This document shows positions 1-12,800 of a stretch of DNA of 64,000 nt, piece after piece. The position numbers and the translations under genes were made by a program. This stretch comes from Boswellia sacra. Lineage: Eukaryota; Streptophyta; Magnoliopsida; Sapindales; Burseraceae. Under the pieces are notes generated by a model. The model made no database searches. It had not been told where the DNA came from and was given only the letters and a program-made list of their open reading frames with translations. Position 1 is the first letter of the stretch. The number at the start of each line of letters is the position of its first letter. The stretch lies in contig SNVD02014757.1 of assembly GCA_013180625.2 (NCBI GenBank), forward strand, positions 434,001 to 498,000. The letters run 5' to 3'.

Positions 1-177
1 GAGAATTGTATGATTTCTCATTTGATTTGGAAAATAGACGTATTAAGCTTTAATTAGCCGTTGATTTCGTTGAATTTGGAGTTAAAACGGATTTTTGGTG
101 AATTTTTGAAATTGGGAGTTGAATTCTGGAAATGGGACGTTTTGAACCAATTCTGGAATTCGGTTCTGGTGTTTTGC

Positions 178-870
178 TCGACAGTGAACAGTGTCGAGTG
201 AACAGTATTCGAGTGTTCGAGTGAAAAGTGTCGAGTATTCAAGTGAATAGTGTCGAGTGTTCGAGTGAACAGTATCGAGTGTTCGAGTGAACAGTATTCG
301 AGTGTTCGAGTGAAAAGTGTCGAGTGTTCGAGTGAACAAAATTCGAGTGTTCGAGTAAACAGAATTCGAGTGTTCGAGTGAACAGTGTCGTGTGTTCGAG
401 TGAACAGTGTCGAGTGTTCGAGTGAACAGTATTCGAGTGTTCGAGTGAACAGTATTCGAGTGTTCGAGTGAAAAGTGTCGAGTGTTCGAGTGAACAGAAT
501 TCGAGTGTTCGAGTGAACAGAATTCAAGTGTTCGAGTGAACAGAATTCGAGTGTTCGAGTGAACAGAATTCGAGTGTTCGAGTGAACAGTGTCGTGTGTT
601 CGAGTGAACAGTGTCGAGTGTTCGAGTGAACAGTGTCGAGTGTTCGAGTGAACAGTGTCGAGTGTTCAAGTGAACAGTATCGGGTGTCCGAGTGAACAGT
701 GTCGAGAAAACAGTGTTCTCGAATGAACAGTATTCGAATGAACAGTATCGAGTGAATAGTATTCTCGAATGAACAGTATTTCGAGTGAACAATGTCGAGT
801 GAATAGTATTCTCGAATGAACAGTGTTTCGAGTGAACAGTGTCGAGTAAACAGTGTCGAGTGTCGAGAAA
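178..870. repeat. Minisatellite of about 20-22 bp units
   Basis: About thirty degenerate copies of a short unit built from GTTCGAGTGAACAGTGTCGA and the variant ATTCGAGTGTTCGAGTGAAC run head to tail. The core words TTCGAGTGAACAG and GTGTCGAGTG recur throughout, and the last copies (about 700-870) are the most diverged. Open frames on the minus strand here repeat Ser-Leu-Glu-His-type peptides and are a by-product of the repeat. The array lies directly upstream of an LTR remnant and may belong to the same element, but no boundary is visible at the left window edge. Confidence 0.9.
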
Positions 871-990
871 AATTTCAGATCCATCCCAAATTGACTGTAT
901 ACTTCCCAAAAAGTCCTGGATTTTGCATAAAAATCATATTTTCTTAAGATTTATCATAGTAATGATATTGTAAGACTATTAATGTATGCA

Positions 991-1318
991 TTGGACCTTG
1001 GATGGGCCGTTTTGTATACGGATCCAAGGAGAATGCTGATAAAAGGATGATGTGATGTGTTGGACCTTGGGTGGACCGTTCTGTATACGGACCTAAGGGG
1101 AACACGGATATGATGATGTGATGTGTTGGACCTTGGGTGGACCGTTTTGTATACGGACCTAAGGGGAACACGGATATAATGATATGAGGTGTTGGACCTT
1201 GGGTGGACCGTTCTGTATACGGACCTAAGGGGAACACGAATGTTTCGATATGATGTGTTGGACCTTGGGTGGACCGTTCTGTATACGGACCTAAGGGGAA
1301 CACGAATAGAAATTTCAT
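991..1318. repeat. 66-bp tandem repeats, array A (five units)
   Basis: Units start near 991, 1060, 1126, 1192 and 1258. Each holds TTGGACCTTGG, a centre with CCGTTCTGTATACGG (a short inverted repeat CCGT/ACGG) and AAGGGGAACACG. Because the unit length is a multiple of three, the minus strand stays open; the resulting peptide is not a gene. Confidence 0.85.
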
Positions 1319-1782
1319 GTGTGAACGAACATAACAGTTTGATATATTAGTATTGGATGCCTACTCCTGTGATTGAATGTTTGTGGAATGTGAATAATTT
1401 CGTATAATGTTAGAACTTTCCTACTGGGCTTTAGGCTCACCCCCTGCCTCCACAGGTACACAGAAGGACGCTCATCCTAGAAATGTCCCAGAGCTTTCTT
1501 AGTAGTCTGGAGTCAGTATGCATATAATTTTGGGGACTGTCTTTATTCTCCTAGTATGTAATGAGAGATTTTGCTTGGTGACAATTAACTGATGTAGTGA
1601 TTTTGTCACCAGTGTATGTAAAATTAATTTTGAACAAATAGTCATAAGTTGTAATGAATTCTTGTGATGTATATATAAAAAAAAAATTATGAGATATGGA
1701 TGACGTAATTTGTATTAAATTCTTATTCAATCACACCCTAAAATCTCTAAATAAGAGATGTTAGGGCGTGACAGAATTAGTG

Positions 1783-2040
1783 TTGGACCTTGGATGGGCC
1801 GTTTTGTATACGGATCCAAGGGGAACACGAATATAATAATATAAGGTGTTGGACCTTGGATGAACCGTTTTGTATATGGATACAAGGGGAACACGAATAT
1901 AATAATATAAGGTGTTAGACCTTGGATGGACTGTTTTGTATGCGAATCCAAGGAGAACACGAATATAATAATATAATGTGTTGGACCTTAGATGGGACGT
2001 TTTATATACGGATCCAAGGGAAACACGAATATAAATTTGA
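1783..2040. repeat. 66-bp tandem repeats, array B (four units)
   Basis: Units start near 1783, 1849, 1915 and 1981 and have the same consensus as the array at 991-1318, with scattered substitutions. This array is the start of the second copy of the duplicated LTR block. Confidence 0.85.
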
Positions 2041-2500
2041 TGTGCGAATAAACATAATTATTTCCATTATTATGATTGGGTGTGTAATTTTGTAATTGAA
2101 TAATTGATGAATGCATGTGATTTAGTAATGTTAGAATTTTTCCTATTGGGCTTTATGCTCACCCTCTCCCTCCACAAGTACACAAAAGGATATTCATACT
2201 GGTGATGTTCCAGAGCTTTCTTACGGAGTCTGGAGTCTGCATGCATACAATGATTTTTTAGGACGGTCTTGTTTCTCCTAGCTTATGATGAGAGATTTTA
2301 TTATATGATTAGCAATTTATGTATTGAATTTAGTCATCAGTGTATGTAAAGTTTATTTTGAACAAATAGCCAAATATAGTAATGAATTCATGTGATGTAT
2401 AAAAAAAAAAGAGATATTGATGATGAACTTTTTTATTAATTTCTAATTCAACCACCCCTAAAGTCTCTAAATAAGAGATGTTAGGAGTTAGGACGTGACA

Positions 2501-3819
2501 TAGGAGTTGAGTGAAAAAGTGATAACTACATTGGTTATTGAACCATGATACTCCTTAGCAATCTCACACACATTGGTGGGCAAGATAGAAGAGATTATTG
2601 ATGAAGTTGGGACAAAATTATAAACAAAAATAAAAATAAAAATAGAGATTGAATAGAACAACTCTTAAATATATCTAACATATTAATGCTTACGTACATG
2701 AAAAAAATCCAAATACAAAATCAGTTAAATACCCAGAGAATTCAACTTCCCGACCCGACAGTTGAGCTAGGGTATTTGCCATCCCATATTGTGAGGGAAT
2801 AAAATCTAACGGTCGAGAAGGAGCCATCCCCACCAATGCGTACGGACAGCGGTCAACACCCGATAATAAAATTTGAAAAAAAAAAAAGAGTGAAAAAAAA
2901 AGGAGAAAGAATGGGTTTTAAGCCAGAATATTTTTTATTTTAAAGTTTTCGCGGTTATTGCCCCAAATTCTCCTCGTTCACAATCATCTGGTTCGTCATC
3001 ATTATCATCAACAACAACGATATCATCTTCTCTTAATTTTCTTTAGCTGCTCGATCGCTTCGCCGTTGCTCTTCTTCCTTGCTCACCAAATGCCTTCTCG
3101 GCCATCACCCTCGCTTTGATCCGTCAGTCAGTCACTTCGTTTCTCCTTTCTCTGTTTCAGATCCTTTTGCTTTTGCTCTCGATTAGGGTTAGTTATTTGA
3201 CTTTCACGAGCTTTAAGCTGTTTCGAACTTGCAGGCAGGTTGAATTCTTTTCAAATTTGAAAAATACTGTTTCGTTTTCTTTGCTTTGCTTCGCTTGCTT
3301 CCTCGGTTTCTCTGCAACCAAACATTTCTCATCGTAGCTGATCTTTCTTTGCTTTCTCGCTCTGTTGCTTGGGCGCCCTCTCTGTCCATTATATTCTGCT
3401 TTTGGATTTTTTGAATCTTTACAAACTGATTTCATCGTGTTTCGTTTTCCATACAAATGGCAATTGTATTTTTCTTTTCTTTCGTTCTCTTTTAAAATTC
3501 CATATTACGCTTACAATGGTGTGAAGTTTCCGACTTCATTGTGTTCGGTTTTGAATTTCTTTTTTAACTTACCCAAAACTGATTCGTGAGTTGAGTTCAA
3601 TAAGCTAAAATATGATGTTGTTTATGTATCGGTTATAGTTCGCTGTAGTCTACTTATTCATTTCTTTGGCCAATTTACGCAATTGTGTTTATTTGGGGTT
3701 GGGAAATGAAATTTTGGACGAACTAGCGGTTGAGAGTCTATATGTTATGTTATTTTTAATGAGATCTGGAGTTTTCTCAAGGATATTAATTGGCTGACAA
3801 GTGTTTTGCTCTTTGTTAG
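2501..3819 (+). promoter_or_regulatory. ALY promoter, 5' leader and leader intron
   Basis: No coding feature is seen between the LTR end at 2500 and the ALY start codon at 3844. TTTCGCGG at 2947-2954 fits the plant E2F consensus TTTSSCGS. A telo-box-like TTAGGGTTA lies at about 3183-3191. Pyrimidine-rich sequence from about 2960 to 3240 looks like a 5' leader. An acceptor TTGTTAG ends at 3819, 24 bases before the ATG, so a leader intron is likely; its donor, possibly near 3240, is not certain. The transcription start is not determined. Confidence 0.5.
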
Positions 3820-3843
3820 GTCACAGAGTTGAAGAAGTCACTT

Positions 3844-6800
3844 ATGGCTCCAACAAGAAGATCTAAAAGTGTAAATAAGCGGTCTTCATATACTAGTGAT
3901 GTCCCTTCTAAGAAAAAGGGAGAAAATGCTGACAAAAGCGGGCTGCGGGTGAGTTCCGGCTTTTTTTAAAGGATAGTTCTTTTTTAAAAGTAGTCAAAAT
4001 AAATGGAGTTCTTCACGGTGTTGTTTAATTCAAATGGCGAATGAAGTTGCGTTGTTTGGGTTGTAATGTTTGATAGAACTTACCTACATGGTAAATAATA
4101 GACTCAGTACTGGGATTTTGCCTTGATTTAAGTTCTCGGTCTCTCAAAATTTCTGGAATACATTTTCCTACCTTAGTTTTGGAACTATTTTTTTTTAATG
4201 TGAGATTTCTTTATTTTTTACAAGTGTAAAATCATATATCAACAGGTCAGATTTCCTTCAATGCTAGGGGATATGGTCTTTTGCATCTTGTAGCAGTTTG
4301 TTTGGGCTATAATTCTTGCCATTTTAACTATTTTCTTAACATATGCTCTAAAGCCCATGTTAAGAAGTTTAAAATAGGAAGTTATAATTATAAATGTGGT
4401 CTTATTTTTTAATGGAATTTTTTCTTGTTAATATATGACATTAACTTTCTTTAATGGTAAGATAGTATTCATTACGTAACATTTTAAATTCCTTATTATA
4501 ACTTCTGCCCTTATTTTACACAGTAAGAGGACCCTTTCCAATGTAATAGATGGGATAACGAGCAAAGTGGAACCTAACAGCCTGACAAGAGAGATGTGAT
4601 TTTAGTTATAGCTACTGGCTACAAATATTTTTGAACTTTTAAGACCAACATTTTGATAGAACTGACTAGCATTATAGTGATTTATGTCCTTTTTCATGAG
4701 GGAACCTTCAAACCATGACATGTTTAACCAACAGGACACTTTAAATATGTCTAACCTTTTGATCTTATTATAAATTTTCAAATGGACATTAGTATCACAA
4801 TTTCACAGAGTACTTTCTGTGGAGAATCTCTTCATCCTATTGGTCAAGTGAGAGAAAGGAAAGGCAGGCAGAAAACTTTTATCGTATATTTGGATTTTTA
4901 CTTTCGTGATTTTCAAAGAGGAAACCAAGAATACGATATTTTATATAATCATTTAATTATATAATCTTGTATAATTAATTTTTTGTTTTGTTGTTATGGT
5001 TTTAAATTAATGATTCTGCAACCTGAAATTTAAATGGTTAGTGCTAATCTTGTGATATTGCACTTAGATCCTAATACAATTTCAATAAGATTTTTGAAAA
5101 GCTAGGTTGTGGACTCACTTTTTAGTTTTATAACCATTTGTCATATTCAGAAGAGGAAGCTTTCCGACCTGTTAGGGCCACAATGGAGCAAGGAAGAGAT
5201 CGAGCGTTTCTATGAAGCATATCGTAAATATGGGAAAGACTGGAAGAAGGTTAGTTCTAGCTTAGCTATTATACGGCAGTGATCTTATGGAATATGTATT
5301 ACGTTACAAGGTCAAGTGCTATAGCTTTGTTTCATCTTGCTTCCCAGGTCTATTATATGAGTAAATATATGCCAGTAATGTCACTAAGAATTTTAAATGG
5401 ATCTTGTTGTAGAAAGCTTGTGACATATGTTGAAACTAAATTATACTAGTTGACCTTGCGATTGGGGTAAAGTCTAAGTTGCTAGTGAACAATGTATTCT
5501 TCATGTAACAACATACAACTTCTTTTAGTTTTTGTCTCATTTGGACATATAGGTAGCTGCTGCAGTCCGTAACCGAACAGTGGAAATGGTCGAGGCGCTT
5601 TTCACTATGAATAGGGTAAGCCCGGTTTCCAAGGACTCAGGTCTACCCCTGTAACTTATCTTCTTTTCTTCTGTAAAGCTTCCAGTTCTCTGCTTAGAAG
5701 TCTCTATATTTAAGCCATCTATTTTTCTTCTTCTCAAATATTGGGGATTCTGTCTGGCATCATTATGTTTGATGTTTTTCTGCTGTTTTATGAAGAAAAT
5801 TAATAAAATTCTGAGCTCAAAGTATTAGATTATTCAGAGTCATATGAGTAACAAAATCTTCATATTTTGATGTTCTGAACATAGTTGACCTGAGGAAATT
5901 GATTTTCAGCGTGGCTTTTGATTGTTGTTTCAGGCTTACTTATCTCTTCCGGAGGGCACCGCTTCAGTAGTTGGATTGATTGCAATGATGACTGATCACT
6001 ATGGTGTTTTGGTGAGATGACAATTAATCTATCAAGGTTTACCATAATTAGCTTTCAGAGTGGGTTTTTGCTCTGTGTGGAAAATAAGATTAGTCATTTT
6101 TTCATGTTCAACACAAGCTAAGAGCTTGGTTAACCAAAAAGGATTTTATAACACATTTGCACACTTGGGGTGATTTAAAATTGGGGATTTTTCAATTGTC
6201 AATAAGCAAGGATTTTTTTCCAATCACAGAGACAAAAGAGAACTCATGCACACATATGAGAAGGAACGTATGCATTCGTAGACAGGAAAAAGGCCAATTC
6301 TGCGAACATATCCATGCTTTTACAAAAAGATGCATGCACAGATAGTTGCCTTTTATTCTGTTACACTCATGTGAAAGGGGGTCTGTCTCATTGTATCACC
6401 AAATGCATATACTAAGTCTTTGAAGAAATTCTACTATTATATATCATGGCGATCCTCACTTTTGTTAAATGTTGTTGCTAAAATCAGCTTAGGATTATGT
6501 TGGTTGTACTGATCATGTACTTAATTCAGGATTTTGTGGGAAATACTATGTTGATAATGTCGCTAATCTAACTATGTTTGACAGTATGTTTGGCAATTTG
6601 GCGAACTTTTGTGTATAATTGTGTAAAAAGTTTGTTTTCTAAGTTGGTATTTTTTTTTCTTTTCAATGTGTTAGCCAATACTCATTGACAAGGTTCAACA
6701 TAGTCAGATGTGCTTATGTGGCTAAACTTAAGTCAGCTGATCCTACCAAGTGGTGTGGTGATATCAGGGTATAGGGATAGGCATGATGAATATTGAAAGA

Positions 6801-9800
6801 AAAACTAAGGATTTTCTTGAATAAATTTTATGGGGAAGGAAAAAAAAAAAAAAAAAAGAAAGGACCAGACGCGTAAAGAGATCACCTGCTACTAAAAGTT
6901 AGTTTGACCTGAAACCTCTTTAGCTACTCTCTCTCTCTCTTTCACTCATACTTGTTGTCTGGGTGCAGGGGGGGATCACAGGAACACATACTAAGTACTT
7001 GATGAGCAACTAAACTAAGTTTTAAGCTACAACTCGGGATATGAAAATGTAAAATGGATGAAGTTGTAAAATGCTATGTCCTTGATGTCTACCAGGAACT
7101 ATTTGTCATGTGAACATCTACCAATTCTTCTTTCGTCTAATTACTATTATCATGCATACCAAAGTGTTCACGTTGTTCTGTGATGGTTAGTGCTTTTTGC
7201 ATCGAATTGAGTGTGTAGATATTTATCATTGATCCATGATGCATGTTTTATTTTTGAAGCTATTTTATTTTTAATTATTGAGCTAACTAAATAAAGACAA
7301 TTCCCCAAGTTTGTGGCGATGACTTATATGGAATTAAAGTTAATAGGCTGTGGCCTGGCAGGAAGGAACGGAAAGTGAAGAAGAAAGTGATGAGGGAGCT
7401 GGAGCATCTCAAAAATCTCAGAAGCGCATTGGTGGAAAATATCGCAGTCAACCTTCAAAAGGATCAGATGGACTATATCAAGATCTTCTACAATTTCAAT
7501 CTGCTGCATCAAATTATGGCTGCATGTCATTATTGAAGAAGAGGCGATCTGGTAGGGGAGATTGTCTTCAAATCTTCAGTGTCTCATAGTTGAAGCCAGT
7601 AGCTGTTTGTTGTTTAGCTAGTGTTGTTCAACCATAGGTCTTATACAATTCAGTATTGAGGTGTAAACTTAAGAGTCCTTGTCCCTTGACTCATTTTCAA
7701 TTTTCTTCTCCATAAGTTTTTAGAAAGGATATCGTTTCCCCTTCTTTTTTCCACTATTAAAGTGTTATTGAAACTTGATTATTTTTAAAATCTTTATTTT
7801 GTTGTAGGAAGTAGGCCTCGTGCTGTTGCAAAAAGGACTCCTCGTGTCGCTGTTTCATATACTTATGACAAAGATAATTTGGAAAAGTATCTTTCACCAA
7901 TTAGGCAAGGATTGAGACCAAAAGTGGGTACCATTGATGATGATGTTGCTCATGAGATAGCATTAGCATTGACCGAGGCTTCACAAAGAGGTGGTTCTCC
8001 TCAAGTTTCTCAAACACCAAGCCGGAAAAGGGGGACCCCGTCACCTGCTCAGAATGGTGCAAGGATGGTAATTTTCTTTTTTTTTTTTTGATAGCTCTGT
8101 TGCTTTTTCTTATATCATCCTAAAGCTGTAAATTAATGAATTACGGTATTTAGCATGATGAATCAGAAATGACCAGCCCCAAGCTTCGTGGTAGTGAAAT
8201 GGATGAAGATGGTTGTGAACTAAGCTTAGGAAGCACTGAAGCTGATAATGGATATTATGCTCGAGATAGAAGATATTTGATGGACGCAGAAAGTGCTGGC
8301 ACAGTTGAAGTTCAACAAAAAGCAAAGAGAAGCCAAGGCAAGAAACGAAAATTAGAAGAAAATGGAAACAATCTACTGGATGACATAAAGGAAGCCTGTA
8401 GTGGGACAGAGGAAGGGCAGAAAATTGGTGATGTTAAGGGCAGATTTGGAATGGAGTTCACTGATGAAAAAATTTCTAGGTCCTCTTCAAAAAATTCAAG
8501 GAAACGGAGCAAAAAGGTTCTGTTTAAAAGAGGTATGTTAGTGATTGCTCTGATCCAAGTTTCTCCATTTCTCTGTGAACATCCTTCTTGCTTCCTTTTG
8601 TGGTTAATAGTTCTGAATGTGTATAGCTCCTATAATGAATTTTATGTCCACCATAACTTTCTTCCTTTTTCCTTGTTCTGAATTCTTTATTTTGCTTTTT
8701 AGTTTCTTATCCCAAAAAAAAAAAAAAAAAAAGAAAAGTGTTCTTATAAACATCCTAGTTGTTTACCTTTATCATATTGAGTAGATGAAAGCTGATTTTG
8801 TTTTCCAAATAATGATTTTACTGCTTCAATATGTGAGGTTTTTGGATTTAATTGGGGAACCAAGTTTCTTTGTTGGTCTATTATATGTCAATAGTAAAGC
8901 AGGGAGAAAGATGGAAGTTGGTGACTGTACTTTTTCTATCTTAAGTTTCAATATAATGGTCCTTCGTTTCATATAGAAGAGATGTTGATGAAATCAACCA
9001 TTGGGGTTCCCTGTATCCCTGCATTTTTGTGCCCTGAGCAAGTTCTACCTCCTAGCCTGTGGAATTAAGCCAAACTGCTTAGGTATCTGCCTCAATTCTG
9101 GTGAACTAGAGATAGGAGGAAGCCGTTGTAACTCTGTATCTACTCTTTTGGTTATTTTTCATTGAGTTTGGGGAGGGCTTTTATGAACGTCAACAAACTT
9201 ATTACATTATGATGTTGTGTTTCTTTTTCCAAATTTGCTTGATTCTCATGATTGACCAAGTTCATGTTTTGGTTTTGTTTTCTACAAATTGTCGGGCATA
9301 GAGCCATCTCTTGTTACTCATACATTATTTCAACATGATTGCCGTTTAATTGGAATGATTTATAGTGTCCAACTTAACCCTTTTTTTTGGTTCTTTTCCT
9401 TGTATGCCTGTTTCTTTAAGCTTCAACATTGAACTTTCTACATCCCCTTTCTGTTGAAGCATCTGTCCACCTCTTATGGCATATATTCTTTTGACTGTGT
9501 AGATGAAGGCTCTGCTTTTGATGCGCTGCAGACACTGGCAGATCTTTCATTGATGATGCCAGAATCAACTGTTGATGCTGGTAAGTATCTATAGTGTATT
9601 CTTTCTTTGCATTATGTACTCTCCTGCCATATACTGTTTTAAATATGATTCTGTGACATTGATTAATTTATTATTTTAACTTTAGCTAATTTTCTTGTGA
9701 TAAGATCTAATATTTTGTTTTAATGTCTTAAGAGTCATCTATGCAATTAAAGGAAGACAAGCCTGGAATTGTTGATGAGTCTAAACTGAAGGAGAGTCAT

Positions 9801-12800
9801 TCAGGTGCTGGAGTTAAAGTCACTCCCTCTAAACTGGGAAAATATTCTATGGATAATGATAATGGAGCACCAAAAGCAGAGGAGGGACATCATCGGATAT
9901 ATACTGGAAGCCGAACAAAGAGACAAAAGTTCTTGCCATTTAAACTAAGGGTGGACGTAAGTTTAACTGACACATATTTGCTTTTTCTTTATTTGGTGGT
10001 GACATTTTGTGTACTCTAGTCCATCTCACGCCATGTCCTAATGACCATGTGCAACTTGCTTATTAGGCACAAATTCCAAAACCTGAAGATTGTACTGATT
10101 CTCAACCGGATAAATCTCAGAAAATTGAGGTGTGTAATTTCTTTTCTCCTCCAAAATTAGTGGCAGGCATATTTTCAGTTCTTTTGTCCAATTGAAGGGT
10201 TGCTCTGATTACAACTCATATTGTTGATTAATATGGATGCATGATATGAGTTCTTGTAACGTGTTTTATCCATGTTATTTGATTCTAATTTTAAATGTGC
10301 TGAAGAGTATGAGTTTGGCATATACTTCTAATGTCTAAGCTGCTTTTTGGATTGGGACTCCTTCCTCTTCCTCTACAACAACAACCCCCCCACCAACACC
10401 CCACCCCCCCCAACCCCCCCCCCCCCAAAACAACCCAACCCCACCCCAAAATAAAGTGAGCTTTACTTGATGCATATAATTATTACAGGAGCTTCACTTT
10501 ATAAACTCCTATCGAGATTAGTTTTGGATCAGAGAAAATGCTATGAAGCTTGCATTGTATGTTTTTATTTGTTACGATTAAAAAATTAGATATCATTAGT
10601 ATTTCACTATTATTTTCCTTCGTGCTGGAAGTTGTGGATTTTAAAGATTATGCTTATTTTTCCAACCCCCCTCCGTACATGAGGCTTGTTTTGCAATTAT
10701 TTATTCATGTGTAGTTTGTTCTCAATTGGCCAATTTGTCTGTTGTTTCTGTTCTTTATAAGTTTTTATGTGTGTTGACTGAAGTTAACTTCCTCTCTAAA
10801 TTGGCATGGTGACCTTTCCTTTTTAGGTCATTCATGACCTATTGACCTGTTTTCCAATCTTATTCTTTTTCTGCTCTTTCTTGTAGGCTGCAAATGAGTT
10901 GAAGAAATTTGTGAGTAAAGGTAAACGCACTCACAATGCAGCACAACCAAAACAAGGAAAATTGTCTAAACCCCCTGAATGTTCTACAAGTACTGACCAT
11001 AAAAAGGAATTGAGCAATTCAAATCCATCAACCACACATGCTCTATCTACAAACCAGGTCAACTTACCTACCAAAGTTAGGAGCAGGCGTAAGAACACAC
11101 GAAAACTCTTGGTTGAGAAAGATATAAAGTCTTCTGAGGATCTTTTGAATAATCAATCTCATAAATCAGTTCTGTCTTTCTCTGATGGAACTCTGAAACT
11201 TAAGGTCAAATATGGTTCATTATTTCAAATTCTTTAAAGTTTCTGGAATCTTTGATTTTTGCTTATATGGCTTATTATATTTACACGAGCAGCTTTCCAA
11301 TTGCCTATCTTTGTACCAACTAAGGAGATGGTGTGTTTTTGAGTGGTTCTATAGTGCAATTGATTACCCATGGTTTGCTAGACGGGAGTTTATGGAGTAC
11401 TTAGATCATGTAGGGTTGAGTCATGTTCCAACATTAACTCGTGTAGAATGGGGTGTCATCAAGAGGTATTTTCCTTTTTTGCTTCTTCGATATGCAGTTC
11501 ATGCTGCACTTTGCCACATTCTTGGAACATTTTGGCTGCAGAACTCTTCATTTTGATTTTCTTGGTGGCACAGTTCCCTTGGCAGGCCGCGGAGATTTTC
11601 TGAGCAGTTCTTAAAGGAAGAAAAAGAAAAGCTTAATCAATACAGGGAATCTGTCCGAGCACATTATTCTGAACTTCGTGCTGGTACTAGGGATGGGCTT
11701 CCAACTGATTTGGCTCAACCTTTATATGTTGGGCAACAGATTCTAGCTGTTCATCCAAGGACGAGAGAGATTCATAGTGGAAGTGTACTTACTGTTGATC
11801 GTAGTAGGTACAGGGTTCAGTTTGACCGACGTGAACTAGGGGTTGAATTTGTCAGGGTAAGTCTTTTTTATTGCATTTCTGATGACAGCTTACATATTTA
11901 TTATATTTTGTTGAAATTATTCAGCAAGAAAATGCTAGTTCAAATTTCTGTAGATCTTAGTTAGATTTAGTTTATTATTTTCCTTGGAAATATTACTTGT
12001 TGCCTTTTTCTCTATTCATTGCAACTGTTTCAGGGCTTCGTGACGAGTCAGGTTTACTTTTATCTAAGAAAGCAGTTAATGACAAAGAAATAGGGTATTT
12101 TAGGGAGAATATCACAGACCTCCCTTGGCACCTTCACTTTTGGTTTTGCAGGATGACTGGTACATACATTACAAGGAAAGCTTTGTGGTATTGGGACTGA
12201 TTGGGACAGTTAGAGACTAAGCTTATCAGACAAACCCCAAAGAACTAGTGGTTTGACAGTGTTGTGTCATATAAGAAGGATAAAATTGGCATTATCTGTG
12301 ATGTTTGTAAAACACAAACTATTTGTTAAAATATTACTTCAGTATTTTTTAGCTATAATCCTATGGAGAAACTATTGAAAACAAGCCAAATGATTCCAAA
12401 ATTGATGCTCTTTCTGAGTGGTATATAGTTTCAATATTTAAGAACATGGGTGCAACTGGGCTTTAATTTCCCCTGGCAGTGCTTTCCCAATTTAATTTTG
12501 ACAACGACTTGTGCTTTGTGACTGCCAATTGTATTTGTGAGACATGTATGCATCGTAATGTTAAGGTTTTTATTTCTTTTTTATTTTTTAATTGAATAGA
12601 GGACTGATATTAATTATATTGAAATTCAGCTTTTTGGCTAATACATTTATCAATTTTTGGCTTTTCATAGTTGGATGTTTTCTCATTCCTGTATGGAGTA
12701 ATAACTCTTTCATGACAGGATATTGATTGCATGCCTTCAAATCCATACGAAAACATGCCTACATCTCTTTCAAGACAAAATGTTGCCTTTGGTAAATTTA

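Larger units (their letters stand above)
985..2500 (+). mobile_element. Tandemly duplicated LTR remnant, probably Ty3/gypsy type
   Basis: Two related blocks follow one another. Block A (about 985-1773) has five units of about 66 bp starting TTGGACCTTG, then a tail containing GGGCTTTAGGCTCACCCC and ending TTAGGGCGTGACA. Block B (about 1783-2500) has four of the same units and the same tail, with GGGCTTTATGCTCACCCT, ending GGACGTGACA. A retroviral-type CA end after a GGGCGTGACA-like word is common in plant gypsy LTRs; this is established family knowledge, and the assignment to this family is inference. No primer-binding site, polypurine tract or coding domain is visible, so this is a truncated or solo LTR that has undergone an internal tandem duplication. 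Confidence 0.55.

Noticed and set aside
54..909. Minus-strand frames of 157 and 275 residues with repeated SLEHSTLFTRT peptides
   Set aside because: Direct translation of the minisatellite; frame openness is due to the repeat unit.
944..1318. Minus-strand frame with repeated VFPLGPYTERSTQGPT
   Set aside because: The 66-bp unit is a multiple of three and lacks stops by chance; it lies in an LTR.
7350..7361. Alternative start of the fifth ALY coding exon at TAATAG/GCTGTGG
   Set aside because: Acceptor at 7361 gives [12 protein letters not shown] in phase with neighbours and matches the acidic stretch expected in the family; the upstream AG does not.
11997..12200. Open frame in an ALY intron that might be an extra exon
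   Set aside because: Splicing 11856 to 12719 gives the conserved family sequence (FVR-DIDCMP); including this stretch would insert unrelated residues.
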